NCBI GenBank assembly: GCA_032164245.1
Contig: JAVMKO010000004.1
Coordinates: 33,209,626 to 33,273,625 of the forward strand
DNA: 64,000 nt
From: Sternotherus odoratus
Lineage: Eukaryota > Chordata > Testudines > Kinosternidae
Direction of reading: 5' to 3'
Positions 24,800-37,863 of this stretch are shown piece after piece. A model generated the notes under the pieces. That model saw only the letters and a program-made list of their open reading frames with translations, was not told the origin of the DNA and made no database searches. Made by a program: the position numbers and the translations under genes. Position 1 is the stretch's first letter, and every line of letters starts with the position of its first letter.

Positions 24800-27700
24800 G
24801 AAGAGTTCCTAACTCGAGGGAGGGACTTGAGTGTTGAAAATGCTATGGAGGGCTATTCATTTAAACTAGCCACTAATCCCCAGGCAATGCCCTTTATTGT
24901 GGTAGTTGCTGTTGGTCACTGGAAAGGAAACTGAAAGTTATCTTAAATAAGGAGAAACATTCTGATCAACTGAAAAAGGAAATGGTTCTTCTCTTAAGAC
25001 AAAAGAGCAAAAGGAACTTGTATACAAGGATTTATATCTGTTTCTTACGTTAATGTGCTATATTAAAGAAGAAAAATTCACTTATTGCTGCTCTGCTACG
25101 TGGCATGCATCATGGCATCTTATACAAAGACAGCTATTGTGTTTGCACCATCAGAGGGCAGGTTTCAGGCCTTCCTTGTTAAATTCAGTAATCCAGTGTG
25201 GGTTCAAATAGTTTTACAAGCTCTGGCTTCTGTAATTTGAGATTAGGTATTCTATTGTGCCTAGTCTACATTGAAATATCATTCTTAAATGGACCTTCAG
25301 CTGGCAGTTGTATTGATAGCCATACCTGGGAGTTCCAGTTTAAAAGACTTTATAAATAGTGACTTACTTTAGTGCAACATTCCACTGATATTTGGTGGTT
25401 TGCTCTTGCTCACAAACATTATTCTGTTAAGAGCCAGTCCACCGTGCTGAAGTATATAGTCATTGCTAAGCCATGTAATCAAGTGAAATGTGATGGTGGC
25501 AGAGTATTTTAGATTCAGGCATAGGAACGCTGTATTTGTCAAGAAATTGTATAATTTAGTAAATTCTGACGTAATCCTCCTCACAATGTGTGGGTTCTCC
25601 TGACTTTTTCAGAATGTTCCTTGTTAAGTGGACAGTAAACTACAGCACATACAGTATAGGAAACAGTAGAAAAATGTCTGTGGGGAAAATAAGCTTCTCC
25701 AAGTGTGCCATATAGAAGAGGAGTTTCCTGAAAGATGGGATTTTTAGCAAGAGTTCAGGCGTTTACATGAGGATGGACTTTGCAATGGAGAACAAAGAGA
25801 AATATTGCAGTGATCTAAAAAATTTTTCCTCACTGTCTCTTGTCACTGATGTTTTGTTTTGGTAGAGTTATATGTTTGATGCAAGACACCTGAATCAAGT
25901 CAACAAATTAATATTTTTGTTTTTCTACATTGGACTATCAGAGCTCCCCTTCCCCCAAAAAAGTGTGTGCGCACAGAGTGGGAACAGACATAAAATGGCA
26001 TACTTCACTTTCCTGTTACTCAAAATTAGCTGAAGGGAATTTTTTTTTAAGCTTAAAAAAATATCGTATCTGGTATCAAGCAATCAATGGAAAGTTTGTT
26101 TTATTCAGAAGTTGTTTTTTTTTTTTTAAGTTATTGCCACCTGGAAACAGGGCTATAATTATGCTCTATACTCAATATGAACTCGGTATACAGTTCAGTA
26201 TTGTGAATACTGTAATATAGGTCACATTACCTCCCACACCAGTGAATTACAACTGCCTCTTGGATAGAACATAGAAGATGGATTTTGGGTCTATCCAAAA
26301 CCAGACATGATCCTTCCTCCTTAGTTTCAGATAGTTAATTGCATTAAAAGACAGATAAGTACATCAAAAGTATCTTATAAAATGTCACCATATAAACAAT
26401 TGCCCCAGTTGCCACAAAGTATTATGTAACCTTAATGGGATGAGAGGTGGTCCAAAAAAAAATAGGCTTGTAGTTAAATACAGGGAACAGTATGTAAAGG
26501 TGGGCAACCCCCTGAAATAGTCCTTTCCTTGGAACACACTTATTGGTGATGCACTTTATTTTGGGTTCCATTAGGAACTCATGAGGTGTTCTGGTCACAC
26601 TTGTGAAAATTAATAATGTTACTGATAACTACACATTTTCTCTTCAGTATTGAGAATTGACTGTAGGCTTTCCAGTGGACTAGGATCCAAAATAAATGTA
26701 AGACCATTAAGAGAGACAGAAAAGATCTTCTAGCCCCCTCATTTCCTTTCAGAATTGAAACATTGACTTCACTGGGGCCAGGATTTCACCTATTTCCTCT
26801 TGCTCATCCATCCAGTGTCTGTCTGGTTGGTGATGCAGTCCAGGAGACATCTTGTAACTTTCCTCATCAGCAACTGAGATCAGCTTTTAGCAGGAACAAG
26901 TTTTATAGTTACAAATTATTCCTAACAATATTGGTCCACAATCTAAAATAAATGAACACTGAGGCAGAACCCTAATGTTTAACTGAAGATTACTGAGGAA
27001 TTGTATAGGACCTCAAATGTAACCCACTGCTAGAATTATGCTTTTCACAGTCTAATTAAGTAAAAATGAGCTCTTTGTTGTACAGTAGCATCCATGGACA
27101 GCATATGAGAATTCTTTCAGAAGTGTGGAATACAAATCAGTCTAACATCTGGGAGAACTTGAGTGTTATGCAGTTGTGTGCAATATTTTTTTTCCTGGTG
27201 CTCATTAACAGTTTTATGAAAACCAAAGTCATTTAAGTGGGATAATCAGGGCAGCTGATTTCCACAGGATAAAACCTCAGAGAACAGCATTTTCCCTAGT
27301 AAATTGAATACACATTTTTTTGCCTTAATCAGACAATTGTATCTGCAGAAGCCATGTTTTTTTCCCTCTTGGCCCTGCCAGTTACAACTGTGGGCATATG
27401 TTTTTTAAACCTAAATTGTTCACAGGGTTTGTTCTTGGCTTGTCTCACACACTGGCACCTAGAAGTTGTGTCTTTCTTGCTGATTAAAATGCGTGAGACT
27501 GCAGACTCCTGAAGTTTCTGTACCATACATTAAATTGGTCATGCGATGTCACAAAGTTAGTCAATTTTATCTAATGATTAAAAGCACTAAAAGTGTGAAG
27601 AAACTACGTAGGTGTTTCTATCTGAATAAAATGTTTGGCTCACTAGTCAGTCAGGATGAAAGGGAATTTATCCAACTGCCTTTACTGTGCTCCAGAAGCT

Positions 27701-28001
27701 TTAGATGCACTGATCTATGTCAAAAAATTCAGGGTAACACCACCAAGATCTAAGGTACCAAGGCTGCAAATAAAATTGTGTAGATTATAAGAGAAAGAAA
27801 AGTTCTTTTATCTTCAAACAGTGTTTTGCTTGATAAAAAAACTTTAGTAACAAACACAAAGCAAAATGGAAAAAAAGAGATTGAACGCATTAGTTATTTT
27901 TCCTGACTCTGCTCAATCATCAGGTGAGAAGTCTGGAGTTTGTACATGTACAAATGGAACACTCTTGTACGCCAGACACACACTTCTTGTATAAGCCATG
28001 G
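24800..28001. other. Downstream flank and probable 3' UTR of the PRDM5-like gene
   Basis: No coding evidence besides the adjacent exon. The part nearest 28001 should be 3' UTR on the minus strand; its end is undetermined. Confidence 0.5.
26555..26560 (-). terminator. Candidate polyadenylation signal for the PRDM5-like transcript
   Basis: Reading down the minus strand from the stop codon, this is the first canonical AATAAA (TTTATT on the plus strand), about 1.44 kb after the stop. A TGTGTT stretch follows within about 25 nt. Weaker variants (CATAAA near 27215, TATAAA near 26903) occur earlier, so the real 3' end could be nearer. The 3' UTR cannot be fixed from sequence alone. Confidence 0.25.
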
Positions 28002-28166
28002 TTAGCTGTCAGTTTCTCCATGGACATTTTCCATGTGCACTTTGAGGTAGTCATTTCTTGTAAACTTCTTGTGGCAAAGCTGGCATTCAGCCATTGGACG
28101 ATTGGGATTGTGAGTCAGCTTGTGTCGGATCAACATTTTCTTCAGGCTGAAGGATAAATCACAAAC
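28002..28166 (-). CDS. PRDM5: Last coding exon of PRDM5-like zinc-finger gene, with stop
   Basis: Terminal coding exon: 54 codons plus a TAA stop at 28004-28002. The acceptor is TTTAG before GTT TGT GAT. The exon opens in the middle of a C2H2 finger whose first cysteine is in the preceding exon: second Cys, then [10 protein letters not shown] and KLTH. An unusual NPNRPMAE linker follows, then a last finger CQLC...H-MENV-H (HX4H spacing), and the protein ends HGETDS. From memory, the NPNRP linker and the short HG...DS tail match the C-terminus of PRDM5, a PR-domain zinc-finger nuclear DNA-binding regulator. No frameshift or stop interrupts it. It joins in frame to the 37726-37830 exon (FQCD + VCDL). 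Another PRDM or ZNF paralogue is possible but less likely because of that linker. Confidence 0.9.
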   Translation of the reverse strand, partial: VCDLSFSLKKMLIRHKLTHNPNRPMAECQLCHKKFTRNDYLKVHMENVHGETDS

Positions 28167-29019
28167 CTAAAGGATGGTAAACAAGACAAAAATCAATAAA
28201 TATTCCAAAAACCTGAAAGTGTGTAAAACATTTTACTTATTTTAAATCAATGCTAGGAACTCATGTATCATGCAAAACTGAAAACATGAGCTAAGACTTT
28301 GAAAGACTAACATCTAAGTTCCTTTAAGACTAAGTTATATTGCTCTGTTTCTTGTATCTTTGTTTTCTTAGGTTAGCAACATGGGCATTTAAAAAAAAAT
28401 ATACCCACCACACTGCTAGAAGCCCTGAGGAACTTGTTACTTTGTCACAAAGGCTGCCTAGTTCTTCAAAAGAATTGCACTGAAGCTGGAAGGACTGCTC
28501 ATGGGGGTTGATGTACTCATGTGTACATATATGCAAAATTAGGCCCTAAATTTGTACATCTTGCATATTGTGAATTCATAGAGCAAGCCCAATTGAATAA
28601 CTGAACAAAAAAGTTAGTTGACAAATTTAGCTTTTCTGCACATTGTAATTTCTTCCAAATTATTTATTTACCTTCACTCAAATTTTAAACTCTTTGTATA
28701 GCTTCTGCCACGTATTCACTTGCCATTTGAAATAAGAACTGTGTTAGTCATGATTGGTCATATTAGTCACATGGTACTATTTCCATTCCTTCCCCTCAAA
28801 CCTGCACAGCTTCTACAGAGTGGCTCTGCACCCATTCCATGGTTTCGAAGAAGTGCAGGGGATTTCTCCTCCTGCCTCCCTGAATATCTACCAATCTTCC
28901 TGCCAAGATATTTGGGTTGGGCACTGGGACCTGGATTTGAACCTAAAAATATACCAGGAGGGAATAATCCACTAAGTATCCTATTGCTCATTCAGTGTTA
29001 CCTTAACTTAGGTTCTGAG

Positions 29020-29208
29020 TCATAGAATATCAAGGTTGGAAGGGACCTCAAGAGATCATCCAGTCCAACCCCCTGCTCAAAGCAGGACCAACCCCCCAAT
29101 TAAATAATCCACCAGATTTTTGCCTCCATTCCTAAATGCCCCCTCAAGGATTGAACTCACAGCCCTGGGTTTAGCTGGCCAATGCTCAAAACACTGAGCT
29201 ACCAGTTT
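29020..29208 (-). mobile_element. CR1 LINE 3' end
   Basis: The plus strand reads tcatagaatatcaaggttgg then agggacctcaagagatcatccagtccaacccc, the familiar antisense form of the CR1 3' region. The element therefore points to the minus strand and is truncated at its 5' end, as usual for CR1. Confidence 0.9.
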
Positions 29209-29760
29209 GGGCAAGGACTGCGCAAACAGAAGCAGCAGTGGCAAAGAGAGAGACAATTTGGAGGAATAAGAACATCTCCCTGGAATCTAAACAAACTGCT
29301 GCACACACTGGTCATCTCAATTTTTCTGTATGCAGGTGGGACATGGACCCTTACAGCAACATGTGAATGGAAAATATAGGTAGTAGAGATTAGATGATTC
29401 TGTAAAATCCTGGGCATCTCCTACTTTGACCATGTCAACAAAGAAGAGGTCTGTAACATCATCATCCAATGCTCTGGGTCAAATGAAGACCTCCTGGTGA
29501 CCGCAAGCTGAAGTGGTACAGCCATGCAACAAGATCATCTGGTCTATCCAAGATCATCCTCCAAGGAACAATACAGGGGAAGAGAAGAAGAGGTAGACAG
29601 AAGAAGAGATGTATTGAAAACATAAGAGTGGACAGGAATGGACTTTGCGGAAACTCAAGCATTGATACATAATCATCAGGGGGAGACAATTGGCTGATTG
29701 CTCATCAGTCATGGTGCCCCAATGACAAATGTGGTTATGGGAGTGGTGATGATAAGTTGG
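29209..29760 (+). mobile_element. Non-LTR retrotransposon 3' coding tail (dead)
   Basis: Plus-strand translation, with frame breaks, gives NKLLHTLVISIFLYAGGTWTL (the 'pilLYG.EtWtl' block after the reverse transcriptase), ILGISYFDHVNKEEVCNII, then a G+(R/K)-rich segment (GREEEVDRR) and EWTGMDFAE. That block order is the C-terminal region of RTE/Proto2-like LINE polymerases. Several frameshifts and stops. The CR1 end at 29020-29208 abuts its 5' side. Confidence 0.7.
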
Positions 29761-31406
29761 GGGTGGTAGTGGAGGGGTGCTGTTCTGCTGTGCTAGGCTT
29801 TATGGCACCAAATTGTATCTAAGCTGAACTGTTCAGTTTCGTTGACACTATTTTATGGGGTACCTATTTTGCATACCCATTTTTAGAAATTACTTCTTCT
29901 GTATGTAGGATAACTTACTTGTTATTTTGAAAGATTGCAGGTATATTTTCACATACTGACTTTTGTGTTGGTACACTGGTATTTGTGTATGGATTTCTTA
30001 GGCAGTAACTTTTTATTTTTATTTATTATTATTTTTTAAAGCAAGTATGTCCTTGTGGTAATTGAAGAGTGAAACTTATTGCACTCTTGTTACAATAGCT
30101 GCAGTCCTGTGATCACAGACATACACCTTTCCTGCAGGAAAGGAGTGTCTTGTAAGTATGGGACCTTGGTAGTAGCCGTGGAATTCACCATCAAGAGAGG
30201 TGGCGTTTTAAAGCTGTAGTTGTGCTAACTAGTGCTGGTGCTGCATTTCAAATGGTGCAGCTCCCTTCTAACTCAATAAAACCAAGTCTGAGCAGTTGAG
30301 TACGTTTACCTAACTAGGTTATTCTGACCTGGAATGTACTTGTTTTATGCTAATTAAGGAAAAGTCATACTATAGTCATAGAGAAAAGGGCAACAGTCAA
30401 AGGCAATATTTTGTATCCAAAATAACTTCCTTTTTCCATACAAAATGAACAGTGCATATGCTGTTGCAATGGGGCAGTGTTAAATACATGAGATGACGTA
30501 ACAATGCTGACCTTTGAATAGCAAATGTGAAAATCAAGCAATTATCCTTTTACCCCAGGCAACAGGAGAACCTTATAACCTTCTGAATATAAAAGTTACT
30601 TATATAGAGGCCATTGCTCTGGTCTTAGGTTCATGAAGTGGCTTTTGCTGATCTCTTGCTCTCTCCTACACTCCCATACAACCCAGGAAGTAACCTTGTA
30701 GCTCTTAAGGCTTGAGTAAAGTTGACAATCATGTTCTGCTCAAACACATGCACATACACAAATCTTAAAATGCCAAATGTAATGGCTATTTTTGTAATAA
30801 TCATGACAGCCATGAAACCCATATTGTATATGCCCACAGAGATATAACATACATGCATATATTCGTATGCACACACAACCTATATACTGTACAATAACCA
30901 ATACGAATACCTCCATGAATAGAATGCAATATGTCAAGTTCACCTTTGAGTAATTTCTAATGAATCCCCATCGTACAGCGATGACAGCTTAACAATGGCA
31001 GATTGTCTGCCATAATAAAAGGATAAACTGCTTACAGTCACAGGTTATCCAATGTTAATTCCTCTTGAAATTCAATAATGGCAACATTGCAAAATTCCAT
31101 ACAAAAATAAAGAGTGCATTACTGAGATTAAACCTTAGAATGAGGCCACAAAGTGTCGCCATTTAAAGAATAATATTAATCAGACGGAAATATTGCTTTA
31201 ACCTGCAAATGTAATTCACCTAAAATGAAATGCATCATTTTCTGATTATTACTTTGTTTACATATTGTAAAAATCACATTAGGACAACAGAGCTTTCTGA
31301 CTGGTTCTGGAATAGAAAAGCATCATGGAATGCTCAAGGAAAAGGTTTCTGAACTCTGGCTGATAAAGCTGACAATTTAATTGCCTAATCCAGCAAAGCA
31401 CAGAAG

Positions 31407-31592
31407 CACATTCTTAGGTAATAACATCTAGCTCTTTTCATCAGTAGATCTCAAAGTGCTTTACAAAGGACAGCCATTTATATTGCCACAAAGGCAAGAT
31501 CATTCAGTGCTCAATAGCAGAGCTAGGAATTGAATCCATGTCTCCTGAGTCCCAGACCCCTGCTCTTTCCACTAGGAAATATTGCCTCCCAT
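31407..31592 (-). repeat. tRNA-derived SINE (MIR/CORE-like), minus strand
   Basis: The reverse complement starts ggcaatatttcctagtgg and includes a box-B-like GGATTCAATTCC (plus-strand 31526-31537). It ends in the body ttgtaaagcactttgagatct. The 3' tail is missing. Confidence 0.7.
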
Positions 31593-31960
31593 GTAATGCT
31601 GAATCAAAGCCTAGAACTCCAGAGTAATTTCTCTATATTTTTACATTAAAAAGCTTATTAAGGATGCATTATTTCATTTTCAATGGCCATACAATGACAG
31701 GATCTAGCATTACGTGTTATAGGCCCTTAAACCATTCTAATTATCTTTTTGGAAAGGAACAGAGATCAGACAGTATAACAACCATTACTTGAATACATGA
31801 TCCTTCTTGTGATGCTTTCTGTGTATATGTAAAATTGTTTTAAAGATTTTGTTTTTTATCTCCATTTTGTAATTAACCTGTTACATTTTATTGATTTACA
31901 AAGTGCTACTATATGCTCACTTGAACCTTGAATCTCATTAGAATACTCAATGTTTTTAAT

Positions 31961-32039
31961 AATCAGAGAGGTAGCCGTGTTAGTCTGGAATAGCAGAGGT
32001 AACAAAGAGTCTTTAAGGTGCCACAGGACTCTTTGTTAC
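31961..32039 (+). repeat. Foldback SINE fragment with 13-bp target duplication
   Basis: 79 bp containing the head gtagccgtgttagtctg, then ggtaacaaagagtc and its exact complement gactctttgttacc around aggtgccacag. It is flanked by caatgtttttaat at 31948-31960 and 32040-32052, a duplication typical of LINE-driven insertion. Confidence 0.85.
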
Positions 32040-34121
32040 CAATGTTTTTAATGTGGAGGATGGTGACATCCGATACACAAAGATATGTTTAGGATCAACT
32101 GAAAGAACTGTGTGAAGAGATTGTACCATACTGGAAATAAACCAGCATGCTCTTCTTGCTCCTAGAGAAGCATCTGTTGCCTCTAAAAGCAACTACTGTT
32201 CATTTGTCTTTTTGATAAAACCATGCGTATTTTCAGAGGCCAGATATCATTTAAAACAATATCAATTCCAGTTTAGTCCACTTTTTTTTTTGTAGAGGCT
32301 ATGCTAAGATTTTCACTGTAGTATGTGGGAAGCTGATTTTCACCAATATTAATGAGATCTGTGCAGGATTCAACTTTGAGCCGTTACCCTTATGAAAGTA
32401 AAGTAATTAAAACAAAAACCTTGACAATATTTTAGATTAAAGACTAAGCAGATTTCAAAATAAATATATTAATCAAAAGTAGTGCATGGATTACTTTGAC
32501 TCACTAAAGCCCAATACCATAACCTCCATCACATTTGCTCCCAGAAAAAACAAAACAAAACAAAACAAAAAAGCTGCTGTTTTTATTACTGGTTCCAGAA
32601 GGCAAAGAATATTTACACCCAAGGAGCATTTTCAAAGGTAAAGGTGCATCAATTATTTCTGTTAGGGACAAGTGACGCCTTTTCATGAGGCCAATAAAAA
32701 TGCTTTACTTCAACAAATGAAACCTGATCTTGTTTAACCCTTTGGCACTAGAGGCATTTCCTGGTGCTAAATGCTAAAGTCATTAGTCTTAACAATGGTA
32801 AAGCTTGACACCTAAAATAAAGGGGTTACTTAAAAGCACTGAATAGTTATTATGACTGTTCTTGGTACCAGGTAAGAAAAGTCATTCATTACAAGACTTT
32901 TTCCCCCCTCAATCTGCTCATACAGACACTTGAATTGGTAAATAGAACTGTCACTGAAAGAAACTAAATTTATTTTACCTTAAAAGGATTCTTTACAGGC
33001 CTGATCACTTCAACTATTGTAGCTCTATTGGACTACCCTCCTAAGTAAGGACTTGCCAGAACTAGCCTATATGACATCTCAGTCCTTATTCCTGCGTACA
33101 TGAAATCACAATATAGAAAGTACTTAATAAGTATATGTTATTCTATCCTGGATGCTTTAAATGCCCCTAAAACATACATCAAACACAGGAATCCAGAGAA
33201 TAGCAAGAAGTATGATTAGTGACATGGAGAGTCATCTTGGTACCCATCCATCCCTTTCGAGAAAGCCTATATAGAATGGATTAAGTTTTAATTTCTTTTT
33301 TTTAGCAAGAGAAGACACTATTCCCTCTGACTGATCAGGCAAATATAGGGGGTTGATGGAGCATGACTGAATTTTTCCATTTTGCTTCTTTCACCACATA
33401 ATGCTCCAGAAAGGTTCCGTAAATAGATATTTTTAAAGGTGTGTGCAGGCCAAGCATATAATTATGCATGATGACATTAGCCTCAGCCACTATGGGAAAA
33501 TTACACTGACACTATAGGAAAATTGGTGAAAAGATTGAGAGGAAGTACAGCAATCTGAAAGCTGCAGAAAGCATTAACAGTGACTCTAAATTAAGGAACT
33601 GCTTTATAAACTGGAGTAGGATTGCTCCAACAGAACATTGTATGAGCCTGTAAGAGGGATTAAAGATTTGTAGATGTGTGTACTATTTGAGATATTGCCA
33701 CCAATGCAAATTGTTGTGGCCCAAAAAACATTTTTTCACTCAACGTGAAACTGGGATTGACTCTAATATCATTTGGAAAACAATCTTTCATTTACTGGAC
33801 TCACTTCTGTTTCTGTATATTTAATAAGATCATACCACAGTTTCAAACTGGTTAGTGAACATCTTGGCTCTTAATTTTCCCCACAATTCTATAAGGATTT
33901 TGTTACAGAAAAATAGTCTCATCCAGATGAAAATATACAGTGTTCTGAGCACACAAACCCCAGCAAGTCTCACATGCTGACTCTGCACTGGGCCAGAACA
34001 AAGGGGCAAGTCCTGACCAAATCAGGACTAAAAATGGGAGTGGGGGGGAATTGTCACATCAGGGAGCTGAGGAGTGGCTATGGGTTTTAAAGCTCATGTA
34101 AATGAGCGCCTTATTTCCTGG

Positions 34122-35914
34122 TAGGGTGACCAGTCCCGATTTTAACGGACTTGTCCCGCGTCCCGACCAAGGTATGGTTGGGATGCCCGTTGTTCCGATA
34201 TTTGGGACCTTTTCCAGCCGGCAGGGCGGCTGATTCACTCGCCTGCCGGCAGGAGCCCACAGCTGACTCTGCGGGGGAGGGGAGCTCTGCTTGCAAGCGC
34301 AGATAGAGGGAGGGAGCGGAGGCAGAGAGCCCCCGGCCACCCCCCTCCCCCAGCTCCTCATTAGCGATCATCAGCCCCACGTACAGCCACTGGCCCAGGC
34401 AGAGAGTCAGGACAGGTCTCTCTCTGCCGGCGCCTGGGCAAGCAGCACCCCCCCTCCCCCGGACTGGCAGAGAGAGACCTGCCCTGACTCTCTGCCTGGG
34501 GCAGTGGCTCTACGTGGGGCTGATGATGGGCTGGGGGAGGAGGGTGGCCAGGGGCTCTCTGCCTCTCCTCCCTCCCTCTGCCAGTGCATGCAAGCAGCGC
34601 ACACACACCCCATACCTGGCTGTGGCTCCTCTCACCTTTTCCAGCCCCATTGCCCCAGTCAGCTTCTAAACAGCCAGGTCCCTCCCCTCCAGAGAGGTCT
34701 CTGCCGTGGAGCACGCAGCTGCATGCTGCAGGGACTGGGCTGCTTGTAGAGGGGCAGAGAACCCCCGGCCATCCCCACCCAGCCCCCACAACCCGGCTCC
34801 TGCCCCCTGACCCAATCCTGACCTGACCCCAAGAGCCAGAGGGACCTGCCTGCCGGATATTTCCTGGGACAGGAGAACAGAGCAGCCCTAGGTAAGCATT
34901 GCTGGGACTCCCTACCTCAGCCCCTGGCAGGTCCCTCTAGCTCTTGGGGGAGGGGGCTTTGCATGCTTACTTGGCTGCAAGCCCTGCTCCAGGCTCCGGC
35001 AGCTCCCACTGGCACTTTTCCCAGCCCCTGAGAGCCACAGAGCTAGTCCTTTTGGCTGAAGAGTCTGGAGACTCCCTTTGTTGCTCTCACCCTAGAAGCC
35101 AAAGACCTCCTAGTAGGGCTGGTGAATGTGGCCAGAGAAGGGAGCAGGGTGTGATGGGATGAGTGTCTGGGAGGTGGGGACGGGGAGGGGGCTGGGCAAT
35201 GAGGGAGGTTTATATGTTTTTGGGTGCTAGCCAGTGGGGGCCCACTGGGGGGTGATGGTGGGGGAGAGCCCTTAAAACTGCCCGCCAACAAAGCTAGCAC
35301 CTCTGCTATCTTCCCTGCCGTGCCGCAGAAAACCTCCCGCAAGGTGCAGTTTAAAACCACGCAAGGCACAGCTGCACAAAAGCGCAATTGGAAAACAGGG
35401 GGGCATGGTTATATGCACGTGGTGTTGCCGGGACCAAAGGTCGAAGCCGGGTGCAGGAACAGGGAGTTTGGCACTGCTGTTCCCCGCACACAAGGAAAAA
35501 AAGCCGCCCTCTCCCCCCGAAGTTCGAGTCACTTGTAGGGTGCCACCCACCACCCTTTATAAACCAAGTCATGCAGGGCCGTCAGGTCTTCCCTGCGTGT
35601 CTGGGGGAGGGGAGGACGCAAAATAAAAACAATAACAATATAGCACTATCAGATTATTCATTTATTTTCATTAAATATATAAACTAAATAATAGTATATT
35701 TAACCCCTGGCCCTGTGGTTTCTACAACCCCTTTTTCAGCTTCCTAGGGCTGTGTGCCCCCTCTCATGGCTCTGATCAGGGCTGTACACCAGTGCCTGTT
35801 GTGTCCCACCCCTCCACTCATGCCCCGCCCCCTCATGCCCCTTCCCTTGCACCACCACCACCCATCCCCCCCAAATGTGTCCTGATATTTCACTCTTCGG
35901 ATCTGGTCACCCTA
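34122..35914. mobile_element. 1.8-kb hAT-like non-autonomous element with exact 8-bp duplication
   Basis: Ends tagggtgaccag and ctggtcaccccta-type complement (ctggtcacccta), flanked by tttcctgg on both sides (34114-34121, 35915-35922). The interior is GC-rich, with a long inverted repeat (about 34295-34585) and Pro/Ser-rich noise frames. No transposase was found. Confidence 0.88.
34295..34585. repeat. Long inverted repeat inside the 34.1-kb element
   Basis: ggcagagagcccccggccac at the left mirrors gtggccaggggctctctgcc at the right. Further in, cagagagtcaggacaggtctctctctgcc mirrors ggcagagagagacctgccctgactctctg. The axis is near 34445. The arms are imperfect. Confidence 0.85.
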
Positions 35915-36485
35915 TTTCCTGGGTACCAAAAATCCTCTCTCCACACAGGGTCTGTACAGCCCCATGGGAGTTATCCTTACTTTCACCCTGAAATAACCCC
36001 TGTGCATTGCCCAGTCAAGGAGTTTAGGGTGAGAAACTCCCAACACCCATAGCACAACTTTTATTTAAAACCCTGTGATCCCTGAGGGAGGGGGATTCTC
36101 TCGTACCCTGACCACTACTGAAGGAGGAGACCAGGAGCTGGGAGTGCTCCTGTTCCTAACAGCTAGCCAGGGATGGTGAAGGCCTCAAACACCCATTGCT
36201 ACTATTGGAGGGCTTCTTCCCTTTCTCCAACTCACTGTTTGGAGCATGAAGGGGATCTTCAGCTTGATGGGTCCTAACTCATCTATTTTGGAGTTGTCAG
36301 CCAGAGAGTGAGACTCTGTCCCAAGCACCCATCGGTGCTGAAGTTTATGGCAAGTCAGTTTCAGACATGGTAATGGAGATGCTTTTAATCAAGAAACAAA
36401 GCATGTTTACTTACTGATTAAAGGAAATCAGAAGTACCTCATAAAGGCCAGATCATTCTAACCAGCAAACAAAGCCTTGTGACTG

Positions 36486-36775
36486 AGGGCTTGTCGACAC
36501 AGTGCTTTAGTCCACTCCAGAAGGGTGTAAATTCCAGTCTGCACTAGCATGTTGCACACTAACTGGCCCATGTGGACCATGTGGGTGTGCAATGTTCCTC
36601 AGCATGCATTACAGTAGTAGTGTTTGAAATGGGACTATGTTAACATGCACTAGAGATCTTTGAGTGCACACCAGTAGGCTTCACACAGGCCAGTTAGCAC
36701 ACAACACTCTAGTACTCACTAGAATTTACACTCCTCCGGTATGGACTAATGCACCATGTACAGAAGCTCTTAGGT
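36486..36775. mobile_element. Foldback DNA element
   Basis: The left arm (gtgctttagtccactcc ... gcacactaactggcc) is mirrored by the right arm (ggccagttagcacac ... ggactaatgcac). Outer sequences gggcttgtcgacaca and tgtacagaagctctt are weakly inverted. Arms about 70-100 bp, loop about 100 bp. Confidence 0.7.
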
Positions 36776-37719
36776 GAACTATCACGCAGCTCACATATCT
36801 AGTTTGGAATCATCTGAAACTTGCTCACAAACTATTTGTTGAGCACTTTAAAATAAGGCAACCATTTGTAAAAGTTAGGTCCTGTTTGTGAATTATTCAT
36901 GAAAGGATAAAAACACAGAATCAATGTTCTGTGCTTTTAAAAACCAGCGAGTAATACATTTTATTCTGGCATTTAGTATTTCTGCATTTTAAAGGATACT
37001 CCAAACATTTAGATGACTATCAATTTTCAAAAGTTGAGTGATACAGCACTCTCGTCTGCAAACTCCACGCACAGGGACTACATCATTTATGAGATGGGAC
37101 ATTATAGATCACAAAAAGCATGCTAGTGATATATTATAAAAATACATAACTGCATTCCAGCCATTATCCAAGACCGACAACTTTTAGAGATCATTTAACA
37201 AGGCGACCACATGCCAAAGTACAATTAGTTTCAATTCAGATTGTGATTGGCAAAAACTGTAAATTCTGAATTTGCACTTCAGTTATTCAGAAACATTATA
37301 ATCATTCTATGGAAAATATATATTATAGACATTCAGATTCCACTGTAACATAGTAAATGATATTCCCGTCCAGCCTAATCTCCAGCTATTAACTTGTCAA
37401 GGCCTTATAAATGAACAAAAGGTATGCCTCAAATGGTAATGTATTTGCACTGTACAACATCCAAATTGCATTAAGAATGGTGCAAACAACCCTTTAGGGA
37501 TATAAGCCATAAAATAAATGTGTGCAGTGATGCTATTGGAAACACAGGAGGCTACATAAAATTACTTCAATGATATCTCATTAGTTAAGCAATCAAAGCC
37601 CATAAAACAGTGTAAGTTTACGCTGTTGCACGTAACTGTAAAGTGAAAATACATCTAGGCCAACACTCTTATGGAAAATAAATTCAGGCTCTTGGGTTGA
37701 AGAAAAAAGGGAAAGCTCA

Positions 37720-37863
<144 letters not shown>

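Noticed and set aside
34111..35572. Several 90-150-codon frames on both strands
   Set aside because: All lie in the GC-rich hAT-like element, overlap each other on opposite strands, and show no domain or splice evidence.
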